From Onchidella celtica (taxonomy: Eukaryota; Mollusca; Gastropoda; Systellommatophora; Onchidiidae): 64,000 nucleotides of DNA. Each line of letters begins with the position of its first letter. Positions within the stretch are counted from its first letter, which is position 1. Positions 39,001 to 51,000 of the stretch are shown piece by piece. The stretch lies in the NCBI GenBank assembly GCA_963931925.1, contig OZ007580.1, positions 6,592,947 through 6,656,946 of the forward strand, in the 5' to 3' direction. The notes below the pieces were generated by a model. That model saw only the letters and a program-made list of their open reading frames with translations. It had not been told where the DNA came from and ran no database searches. The translations under genes and the position numbers were made by a program.

Positions 39001-42000
39001 TAGGAGAGCGCAGTATTTTACAAAGAGAGCAAGAGTTGAGCAGTGAACACAATTCAGTAGTTTCCCTATTTGCCTTTATAATAAAACTAGGCTCCCCCAA
39101 CAATATCCAAAAAGTCTGTCATGGGAGTGAGCTGTTAAAGCTGTTTTTCTCAAAAGTTTGTTTTTGCCCCCTGTCTTACAAAATGTGTCATATCTTCAAA
39201 ACTACTTAAGGTATTGTTTAAAATTTTTAAAGCAGCGTGTTCAGCATTGAATTTTCTAGAAGAATACGCTTTTATCTCAAAATCCAAAATTTGCGACAAC
39301 TGGGACCTTTCTCCAGGCAAACACACATATATTCTATGTGGGTTCTACTGTACTTCCTTTAAAGCTGTGAGATTTTTTTTTATTGTGATAATTTGCGAGC
39401 ACTGCAAGAGAGATCTGGAATTCCTGGCCAAAACATATCACTGATGATTTCAAGACAATTCTTACAAAGTATTTATTAGTGCCAAAGTTAGCATCAGTGT
39501 CACCATTCAGTGGTTTCAAAAATCATGGTGGCTGCAAATTTAAAATATTAAAAGCTTTATATAAAGTGTTAAACCAGTGAAGAGAGCTTGAAAATATGAA
39601 AAATGGATGATTTAAACCTATATCTTCAAAGCCAGCTGGATGGTGCATTACTCATTAAATCTCTGGAACTCTGACTCAGAAATTCTCATAGGCAAATTAA
39701 TCTACTATCCTTAGATCATATGGTCACTATCGAACAAATGTGGGGCATCTCACTTTGGCTTTGAGTACCGCTGAATCAGGGTTGAATGTACAACAATTTT
39801 CTATACTGCCTTTTGATGCCCTGTCTTCACCATACCTTTACGAAACCTTGTAGAGAGGTGTTTACAGCAGTCTTTTAAAATACATTTACATACACAAGGC
39901 AGGGTGCATTTTGTACGGATACTGAGAAATAAGCTCAAAGTGTGGGATAGTCCATTTTAATCCAAAAGTAACCATATAATATATAAGAGTTCTGTGCACT
40001 TACCTCTAAATGGTGAGTCACTAAGAAAATGGTCTTCTCATGCAAGATTGTCTTGATACACTGAGCAAATATGTGCCTTCCCATGTTGATATCCACCGTT
40101 GACAATGGGTCATCTAACAAAAGGATGTCGCAGTCACAATATATTGCACGTGCCAAGCAGATTCTCTGTTTTTGACCACCTGACAGAGTAAGACCTCTGT
40201 CTCCTATCTGTCATGTACAGAAGGAATAGTTACTGTTGAAACTGTCAATGAATAGCATACACTAAAAATTGTTTTTGACTGTTTTGATCACCAGTCACAT
40301 GAGAAATCATGAAACCTGGTGCAAATATTTCTTCCCAGGGGCATTCTGGCTTTACAAAGTCCTAACAATTGTCACAAATATCGAGTCACACCAGAAAAGA
40401 CTACTCCGCTTAGTTTAATCTCCTTATTGTTCAGTGTTGAGTGTTCTTATTCCACAGCATTTACATCTTCTGTAGAACAGATAAAAAAACATTTGGTCTC
40501 CAAATATTAAGAATCATGCATTCTTCATAAGTACAGAGAATAATCCCCATGAAATACTAAAAGGCTTTCAGAGTGAGCAAAGGCAAAAATGCAGCCACTT
40601 TTTCCCTCAAGTCAGTGACAGATGAAAGAAAACTGTTACCTCCACTTCATCCCTGGCACTGAAAGTTTCAAAGTCTTTGTCCAGTCTGGTAGCCCGTATG
40701 ATTCTATCATATCTTTAGAGGGGAAAAAAAATGAAAATTAAAGTTATAAAAGGATAAGTAAAATAATATAGTTAGCATCTGTGCAAGGAATCACAGTTGT
40801 GCTAATGAACTTGTTCAGAATAGAGCCAATGATGCCTTAAGTCAGTGGTAAATCATTTTTATCAATAAAGAATAATAAAAATAAGGAAATGTAATAGAAG
40901 CAACTTGACATCAATAGGAAAAAAGACTCATTAGGAGCAGCTGAGGCACTGAGCATGTGGGGGACTGCAGTGCAAATTTCTTATGGTCCTACTGACGTGG
41001 TTTCAGATATTTCCTTAATCTACACAAATAATAACATGGACATGCTGCCCTTTAGTTTTTATGACAGATGAAGTTTAAATCTGACAATGCATAGTTCACA
41101 TTAGTAATTAATCATTTCAATTTTACCAGAAGACAAAATATCACCTATTCAGTATCCACAACATTATGATAAATGCATTTTTTTTTTTAACCAAATAACC
41201 ATTACAGGTAATTACATTACCTTTCTCTGTCAAACGGTTCACCAAAAAGAATATTTTCCCTGGCTGTTCCATTCATAATCCAGGGATCCTGACTTAAGAA
41301 TGCGATAGTTCCCTGAACTTTAATGTCGCCTTCCAAGACTTGCATCTGAAGATTCACATGCAAAAACACATTACAAGTTTAACTTCTACTGGTGATAACA
41401 TCAACTGCCATGTTTTATACCAGACAGTATGCATCAAAAACAAAACTTTACAGGGAGCTGCAACATCCTGTGAGAGGATGAACGATTTTCTATTTTTAAT
41501 ATGTGCTTTCATGGTAACTCTGGTGCGTGAGTGAGGGACGGCCACTCATAGTAGTTTATGGACACTTGGCCGAGTACCATTAATTGGATTATTTCCCTTG
41601 TAATACTAGCGCGGGACCCGTTATTCACATCACGGTGAAAAGCGCGCATTTTGATTGGTCAGTTGGAAATGTTGACCACGGGGTTTCCAACTCTTATATC
41701 ATGGCTTTAAGTTTCTTACAACTCGCTCACTCGTTGTTATCCACCGACCGAAAGACGGGAACCCGAATTCATTTTTGAGAGTAGACAATACCCTATCGGT
41801 ACAAAATAGGTACTCATGATAACGTTTGTTATCAATGGAGATACGTCGTATTAATGGACGAAAGTATCCCGCACAAAATTGTCGAATGTTGTTAGTCCTG
41901 ACACTTTGAAAATTTATATTAAAACTATTACCGGGTTTCTGGTATAAGTAGTCAGTTAGAATTGTAGCAGCAAGTTTTTACTTTATAATGGTACTAATTT

Positions 42001-45000
42001 CGTTGTGCTTTGATGCACAGGTCCTATTGAAATAATTAATAAGAGGATCTCGGATTTAAAGTAAACTATGAGTTAGACGCATGTTATCCCCGATAAATCC
42101 AACCTGGGTCAAATTTATTCAATTATTGCTGGAGGGGTCGTTAGAGTAATTTCTGCAGTTTACTGGGATACCTAATTGACTTTTGTGTGCACCCTTTTAA
42201 CCGTACTGTAAATTCGATTGTGTTAGGACCCTAACCGGTTATGTTGTCGGGCTGGACTCCATGTCCGAGCCTTTCACTTGTGCAACACGGGCTACGTAAT
42301 AGCTCTCTCGGACGTCCGCGCGGGCTCATAAATAAGATGCGGTTCGAGTGGTCAACACACTCCATCATAGACGCAGGAGACAAGAGCCGACAGCACAGTG
42401 AACCCAGCCCAGCAACCCGGGCCCGTAGCAGCTCAGAGGCTTGCCGACGCTTGCCATCGCCACCCCGCCCCATAAGGCATGTAGCGGTAGCACAGGACCC
42501 GGAGAAACTTTGGGTAAGTCGGAGACTATTATATTAGAAGTGACTTTAATTTGCGCACCCCCCCCCCCTTTTCTTGGATGCCACGTAGAGAATGCTGATC
42601 TACAGAGACTATTATGAGTCCGGCTCAACGGTAATTGTCATTGGACGTGTAGGATGCGCGATGCAGCGCAGTGTCTTGATGTTGTGACTTTATTGTCAAA
42701 GTTAACGTTTGCGGTGCTAGATGATAATGATGGCTCGCTAACCAAGCTATCAAGATTTGCTTGTGTGCCTATATATAGTGTATGTGTAGCATTGCCTTGT
42801 TGTGGTGGGCAGTGAGGATTTCCTGACATGTTAATGTGGATGGCTTATGTTACAGCGAGCGGCACTATACGCTTGATTGTATTACGGGTATTTGTGTACC
42901 TTGCCAGTACCACTATGCTATAGAGAGCAGTGTGATTGTGATTGCGTGTTTAGTGTTTAAGATGTGTAATTAATTACATGTATTGGAGATGTATAATATT
43001 AGTTGGGCCTCACATGGGTGAGCCCCAGGATTGTTCTGTGTGCGGCGGTGGATGAACAATGTTTCAGTGAGTCTACACATGTTGCAATGAGTCTCGCCGA
43101 CATATATATATATATATCATGTGCATGTATTATGGTTATCCAGATGTATTATGCTTCTATGAGTTTCGTAAGTGTGTGAAGGACAGTTTCATTTTAAGGA
43201 ATGTACACATTACTTTATGTATCTAGTGGTGTGTCATACACATGTTAGCCTGGCGGCATAGCTCCGCGGCCAAGGTCAAAGGGCATGACCCTTCAGTATC
43301 GATTGGGAAGGGAAGTAACCAATACAATAGCCCTGGGGCGGGTTAGTACTAATAATGGGAGTGGGCCTATGAGGATGGCCTGCATTGGGATGCAGCGTCT
43401 GTGTTATGGACGGTCAGTGGGCCATGTTGGCCACTGCGTTATTAAATGGAATGGCCACTCTGGATGTGTTGTACACCGGCTCAGTGGAGCGAAACTATTG
43501 TGTTCTTGCCCCTTCATTTATGTCCTTCATACTTTGATTAGTACATTAATTAGTTTATGTTGCCAGTGTACTAGGAAACTCCTTGTGTATATGATATAGC
43601 CACTTGTAGTTGTTATTCATTAACCTTAGCGCTATTTTATTCCATGCATACATATCCAGTTGGTTATTGCTTAAATTCTATATTATGTTGTTGTTGCTTG
43701 ATTTAATACATTAATACTATTACTATGTATGTCCACCATTGATTGCCTGATTAATGTTGTCATTATATCCTAATCATATTTTTGTCTTTTTCTCTTGTTC
43801 CAGCTTATGGCTGGTTGGGCTTCTTCTTTTTCTGGGTTTCTTTTTTTGGGCTTTTTTTTTGTTTGGTAGTGATACCGTTGTTAGGCTTTTTGAATAAATA
43901 AGATTGCCAGCAGAACCCTGTGTTTGTTAATCCTGTGTATCCTTAAGGGAGTTACTATTGAACCCACGCAGTAACCACATTAGCCACTCGTAGATCACTA
44001 CCAACATTTTCTGGTGTCAGAAGTGGGATACTTCGGTCCTAGTTCATACAACATTTTCTGGTGTCAAGAAGTGGGATACACAGAAGGGTTAGTTTGTAGT
44101 GTAGAGAACCCAGCCATGGAAATTTTTAGTTTGAAGCCCAGCCAGCCAGCCAACCCCTGCCCCACCCCATAGGAACCATGGAGCCACGAAGACCAACGCC
44201 CTCCAACATCAACTCAAGATTCAGGACCTGTATCCCGTTCCTGTGCACACCGTCCTGTCTGTTCCCCCGCCTCATGGTGGTTACTTTACCATCAGAAACC
44301 CAGATGGAGATGCCTCTGCGGTCAACGGAGACCTCTTGCGGTTATTTCACCCCCCAGTGGTCAACACACATCCACAGCACCCGCCTCCACTGCCTGCGTC
44401 GACCGATGTCTGGTACTTCCCCCTCACCACCCTTGCCGGCCACCTGCAGCCCGACCGGACCCTCAACCTGGGATGACAACTTCCCAGCGCCTACCTCCTG
44501 TGCGACGGTCCAGCCGCCCACACAGACAACCCCAGAGATTGGACCTCTGACTCTTATTAGTGATTAACATTAGACATTGACTGTGAGTGCAGAAAGAGCA
44601 GGGGAGCGCATCCATCAAGACCCCCCCCGAGTTTCCATCAGGCCAGATGATAGACCACCGAATCCAAGGGAGCTCCGCCTCAAGATTTTAAGTTAGAGAG
44701 TATGCCCGTGTTAGCTTTCTCCACAGCTTAGTTACAATGACTTTTAATGCCTATGTTGACCTTACCCTTTTCATTGCACTAGTGCCCTTATAGCATATTG
44801 TCTTTTTTTGTACTGTTCGATCCTACGTTAACCCTGATAGTGGTCTGGGACCACCGTTTCAGGTCTGGGACCTGTTGTTTTGTCCATATGATGTAATTTA
44901 CTACAGCCAGAGCTGAGACTGTTGTGTACATCTTCAGGATGCCAGTAGTAACTTAGCCGGTTCACGCCACCTGTTAGTAGTTATAAAGAGGATGGGCCAT

Positions 45001-48000
45001 TGTTGTACTTCGGTTCACTGTGTGTAATTTGCAATTGTTCTACTCTAAGTGATGGTATCATAGCCCCTTAGAGTTTGATTGTACCTTCAGTGGTCTTTTG
45101 TAAACCTTTGAATTGATGTATGTGTCACGTAAGGGACTACGTGACTTAGCAGGGGAGAATGTGAGAGGATGAACGATTTTCTATTTTTAATATGTGCTTT
45201 CATGGTAACTCTGGTGCGTGAGTGAGGGACGGCCACTCATAGTAGTTTATGGACACTTGGCCGAGTACCATTAATTGGATTATTTCCCTTGTAATACTAG
45301 CGCGGGACCCGTTATTCACATCACGGTGAAAAGCGCGCATTTTGATTGGTCAGTTGGAAATGTTGACCACGGGGTTTCCAACTCTTATATCATGGCTTTA
45401 AGTTTCTTACAACTCGCTCACTCGTTGTTATCCACCGACCGAAAGACGGGAACCCGAATTCATTTTTGAGAGTAGACAATACCCTATCGGTACAAAATAG
45501 GTACTCATGATAACGTTTGTTATCAATGGAGATACGTCGTATTAATGGACGAAAGTATCCCGCACAAAATTGTCGAATGTTGTTAGTCCTGACACTTTGA
45601 AAATTTATATTAAAACTATTACCGGGTTTCTGGTATAAGTAGTCAGTTAGAATTGTAGCAGCAAGTTTTTACTTTATAATGGTACTAATTTCGTTGTGCT
45701 TTGATGCACAGGTCCTATTGAAATAATTAATAAGAGGATCTCGGATTTAAAGTAAACTATGAGTTAGACGCATGTTATCCCCGATAAATCCAACCTGGGT
45801 CAAATTTATTCAATTATTGCTGGAGGGGTCGTTAGAGTAATTTCTGCAGTTTACTGGGATACCTAATTGACTTTTGTGTGCACCCTTTTAACCGTACTGT
45901 AAATTCGATTGTGTTAGGACCCTAACCGGTTATGTTGTCGGGCTGGACTCCATGTCCGAGCCTTTCACTTGTGCAACACGGGCTACGTAATAGCTCTCTC
46001 GGACGTCCGCGCGGGCTCATAAATAAGATGCGGTTCGAGTGGTCAACACACTCCATCATAGACGCAGGAGACAAGAGCCGACAGCACAGTGAACCCAGCC
46101 CAGCAACCCGGGCCCGTAGCAGCTCAGAGGCTTGCCGACGCTTGCCATCGCCACCCCGCCCCATAAGGCATGTAGCGGTAGCACAGGACCCGGAGAAACT
46201 TTGGGTAAGTCGGAGACTATTATATTAGAAGTGACTTTAATTTGCGCACCCCCCCCCCCTTTTCTTGGATGCCACGTAGAGAATGCTGATCTACAGAGAC
46301 TATTATGAGTCCGGCTCAACGGTAATTGTCATTGGACGTGTAGGATGCGCGATGCAGCGCAGTGTCTTGATGTTGTGACTTTATTGTCAAAGTTAACGTT
46401 TGCGGTGCTAGATGATAATGATGGCTCGCTAACCAAGCTATCAAGATTTGCTTGTGTGCCTATATATAGTGTATGTGTAGCATTGCCTTGTTGTGGTGGG
46501 CAGTGAGGATTTCCTGACATGTTAATGTGGATGGCTTATGTTACAGCGAGCGGCACTATACGCTTGATTGTATTACGGGTATTTGTGTACCTTGCCAGTA
46601 CCACTATGCTATAGAGAGCAGTGTGATTGTGATTGCGTGTTTAGTGTTTAAGATGTGTAATTAATTACATGTATTGGAGATGTATAATATTAGTTGGGCC
46701 TCACATGGGTGAGCCCCAGGATTGTTCTGTGTGCGGCGGTGGATGAACAATGTTTCAGTGAGTCTACACATGTTGCAATGAGTCTCGCCGACATATATAT
46801 ATATATATCATGTGCATGTATTATGGTTATCCAGATGTATTATGCTTCTATGAGTTTCGTAAGTGTGTGAAGGACAGTTTCATTTTAAGGAATGTACACA
46901 TTACTTTATGTATCTAGTGGTGTGTCATACACATGTTAGCCTGGCGGCATAGCTCCGCGGCCAAGGTCAAAGGGCATGACCCTTCAGTATCGATTGGGAA
47001 GGGAAGTAACCAATACAATAGCCCTGGGGCGGGTTAGTACTAATAATGGGAGTGGGCCTAGGAGGATGGCCTGCATTGGGATGCAGCGTCTGTGTTATGG
47101 ACGGTCAGTGGGCCATGTTGGCCACTGCGTTATTAAATGGAATGGCCACTCTGGATGTGTTGTACACCGGCTCAGTGGAGCGAAACTATTGTGTTCTTGC
47201 CCCTTCATTTATGTCCTTCATACTTTGATTAGTTTATGTTGCCAGTGTACTAGGAAACTCCTTGTGTATATGATATAGCCACTTGTAGTTGTTATTCATT
47301 AACCTTAGCGCTATTTTATTCCATGCATACATATCCAGTTGGTTATTGCTTAAATTCTATATTATGTTGTTGTTGCTTGATTTAATACATTAATACTATT
47401 ACTATGTATGTCCACCATTGATTGCCTGATTAATGTTGTCATTATATCCTAATCATATTTTTGTCTTTTTCTCTTGTTCCAGCTTATGGCTGGTTGGGCT
47501 TCTTCTTTTTCTGGGTTTCTTTTTTTGGGCTTTTTTTTTGTTTGGTAGTGATACCGTTGTTAGGCTTTTTGAATAAATAAGATTGCCAGCAGAACCCTGT
47601 GTTTGTTAATCCTGTGTATCCTTAAGGGAGTTACTATTGAACCCACGCAGTAACCACATTAGCCACTCGTAGTTCATCCAACAATCCATTTCACATTGTG
47701 CCCCATTTCATATTCAACAGTGCAAAATGCTAACAAAATTTTTATTTCACCATGAAAGTCAAACTCAAGGTATTCATTCAGACTGTTTGTCTAACTGCAA
47801 GGCTGGAGAAAATAGATTTGCTATATCAAATTTTCCAGACTTGTCTTGTTACCATGCAAGATGACAAAAAGGATTAAATATTCTACCATTGAAACAATTC
47901 AACTGCAGACTGATTTCAGTGTCTTAAGTGAATGAATTCTCAACTGACATGTTCTGTGAGATGCATATCTTTGCATCATATATATTATTGTTTAAGGGTT

Positions 48001-51000
48001 TCAGTTGTGGATATAGCTTTTTAAAGATGAATGATATAGGTGAACGTTTACGTTATGATGTTAAATAATTGAATGGGAACAAATGCAATTGCTGTAATCA
48101 TTTTTTAAACAAAAATACAATATTAAATCTTTACCTACCCTGCCCAATACAGCTGCCAATAAAGAACTTTTCCCACATCCTTTCATTCCACAAATGCCAA
48201 TCAGTTCACCCTGTTCATGAGCAAAGAAAGATGTAAGTCACAAACATGCATTTATATATATGTTGTGAAGTCTTTTTACTGGCTAGCTGTGGGAAAGAAG
48301 CATGAGTCTCTTACCATTCCAATAAAACTTTTGTGGGACAATTATAGTAAGCAAAAGCTGAATTATGCAAACCTGCACTTGTATATTCCACACTAGAAAT
48401 TCAATACTGGCATTTGATAAAAATGCCATGACTCCGATTATAAAGGTGTGGGTGAATGTGCTTCATCTGGAGACAGATAATACAAGAATTCAAGTTCATC
48501 GCTGTACTGTTTTAACTCATATTGCTGACAGTATCCAGAGATTGCATTCTATATGAAATCAAATGCAACCCAACATGATTGGTTAAGGAACAGGCTTAAG
48601 ATTTAATAATTTCCCCAAAGTTAGTCGTTATGAAATCTATAATTATAACTAACTGTAGTCATGATGTAGCCTCCTCTCCTCACCTGTCTTTCATAGGTTC
48701 CATCATTCCCACTAACACTGACTTTAACCTGCCTCCATTGAAGGCTTGAAATCAGAGATTGACATGAGGCAATGCAGTTCCTAACTGGCAGCAGAATAGA
48801 AGATTTTAAAATTGCAATAAAAGAGCAGTGTGAAATCAACCTGGCCTGTCATTTTAGAGTCAAAGAAAGACATTTACCCACCTTTTTCACTGTCAAATCA
48901 ATATCTTGTAGTGTTGGAAGCCATCCTCCGTCAAACTGATTAGACAGGGGACTTGTGCCATTTTTGTCTTTTTGTAACAGAGCTGATGAGCTTTCTATTA
49001 CATCTGGTTGAGTAACAGGAGGAAGGACTTCCCCTCGAGCACTGTGTCGGTTCAGTGCAGGATTGGATGTAGATAAAATTTTCACTTCTTCAGGTTTCAG
49101 GCCAGCAATAACGCTGTCTTCATCTGATGGTTCTGGAGATAAAATGGAAAGTAGAAAGCAAATGTAAAGTTTTGTGATCACGTACCAAGCGTAAACAGTT
49201 TAGAGACATCTCTTGTCTTCATTTGAAGAGTTAAAATCAAAATGTACTAAATAGTGATTTGACCTAATCAGCAGTTTATGTTCCTTCAGAGAGTCAGTAT
49301 CAGATGGTACATTCCATTTCAAAATGTTGAAAATCAAAGGCTCCATAGTTGTTAAAAAAAAAATACAGATCAAAATCAAATTGCTGAACAAAAGACAATG
49401 AGCTATTGTTTCTGTGAGCACCTTTCTCAACCCTATGAGCACTGTGCTCTGTGTGCTTTGATTCTATATTGATTATTTTAGTTATGATCTTTCCCAGCTA
49501 TTCATTTGTCTTCAGATCTGAGTAAATCATAGCTTGGAGTCAGTCTAATCTCAAACACATATTAAATCATTTCTATTTCAACGTAAATGTCTACATTTGA
49601 GTGAAATTATTTTACAAACCAAAAAAAGACACCACTTTATTGCAACCCTCTTCATTTAACAGGCATCTTTCCAGTTCTAAGCTTATGTCTTTTAGGTTGA
49701 GTTCTCCATCATATCTATACTCATATTCAGGCTGTGTGTCACTTGAATATGAAATTTGTTCATTTTCTTCTGCCCAATTTGACATCACTTCATCATTTTA
49801 ACTTTAAATACAGTTTTCAAAAAAAGGAAATAGATGTGAATGATGATTCATTAGAATGTTCCAAACCTAGCAATCTTGCAAATGTTTTTTCTTTTATAAT
49901 GTACTGTGTAGTGTCCATACTTCATTCCTAATGGTGGGCTTTTGCCTAATAAAACTCCCACCTCCCCTTTTTTTTTGTGACATTTTAGCAATCAGAGAAT
50001 AGGTCAAACATTTTTTCAAATGAATGACAAATTGTGGCTTTGGATGGCAAGGACATGCAGAAAAATATTTACATTTTAGCAATCAGAGAATAAGTCAAAC
50101 ATTTTTTCAAATGAATGACAAATTGTGGCTTTGAATGGCAAGGACATGCAGAAAAATATTTACATTTTAGCAATCAGAGAATAAGTCAAACATTTTTTCA
50201 AATGAGTGACAAATTCTGGCTTTGAAGGGCAAGGACATGCAGAAAAATATTTACCAGGTTCTTCTTCATCCTCTGACTCCCATGTGAGAGTTGCCATGTT
50301 AAGATCGACTGCAATATCTTCATCGCTGGGTTTATCATAGCATGTCTTTTCAGGCATGAGGAGAATTTCCTGAAAAGATTGAGCAGAGGTTTACTATATA
50401 TACAATATTCCAGACTAAGTCCAGTGCAAAGATGTTTTTGAGTTAGGATATCCAAGACTAGCCATTTTTTTCAATACTTTGAAAGTAGTAAAGTCAAACA
50501 ACATTATAAACATTATGAATTTGTATCATGAATTTCAAGACAAAGTCAAGTGAAAGTATAATGTTCCTTTTAGGTAACATTAATGAGATATAGAAACACA
50601 ATTCAATACTGTGGTAATTTAAAAAACCTATTAAGATATCACAGACTTTTTTTCTTTACTTTGGAAGTGGTAAACTCAAACAGCATTATTGAAATTTTGA
50701 CAAGGCATTATGAATTAATAGAAGCAGTCCAGAATGTATATTCCCTTGAGGAAACACTTCCAACATATTATGGAATCATAGCTGTACCATAGTTGTTAAA
50801 ATTGCATTTCTTATTGTTAATCTCAGTACAAATCAGATATGAAGATGATTTTTTTTTAATCTTGTGGTCTTAAGTGTGTAAAGAACAAATGTGAGAGATA
50901 AGAAAAATGAGACTGAGGCACCGAAAAAAATAGAACAAAACTGCCAATTTGGCACACGTGGAATGTACCTTATACCTGGTCATAGCTACAGACACATCAA

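Larger units (their letters stand above)
41469..43995 (+). repeat. 5' LTR of the retroelement
   Basis: 2,527 bases starting TGTGAGAGG. It holds an AATAAA (43893-43898) about 100 bases before its end, with T/G-rich sequence after it, consistent with the R/U5 boundary. It also holds an (AT)n run near 43100 and an intron-like segment (42514-43803). The 3' end is TAGAT or TAGATCA, depending on which border is right. Confidence 0.9.
43996..45159 (+). mobile_element. Retroelement interior, coding-poor
   Basis: The 1,164 bases between the LTRs contain the duplicated primer site, a CA- and C-rich stretch, and two overlapping short open frames (44178-44567, 129 codons; 44243-44476, 77 codons). The Pro/His-rich translations match no retroelement protein I can identify. 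The second ([18 protein letters not shown]...) could be the remnant of a longer frame, but that is a guess. No catalytic motif of protease, polymerase or integrase is present. Confidence 0.8.
41469..47674 (+). mobile_element. Young non-autonomous LTR retrotransposon (large LTRs, no gag-pol)
   Basis: Two almost identical direct repeats (41469-43995 and 45160-47674) surround only 1,164 bases. A primer-binding site for tRNA-Leu follows the 5' LTR and a polypurine tract precedes the 3' LTR, fixing the + orientation. No gag, protease, reverse transcriptase, RNase H or integrase reading frame is present, so it must be mobilised in trans. The layout recalls the LARD class described in plants, but the interior is shorter than one LTR. 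The LTRs differ by one base, a 12-bp indel and possibly the terminal bases, so insertion is recent. It lies antisense in the 6.8-kb ABCC intron between exons 12 and 13. Confidence 0.92.

Noticed and set aside
44178..44567. A gag or pol gene in the retroelement interior
   Set aside because: No zinc knuckle, protease DTG/DSG, polymerase YXDD or integrase motif, and the frame is short and Pro-rich.
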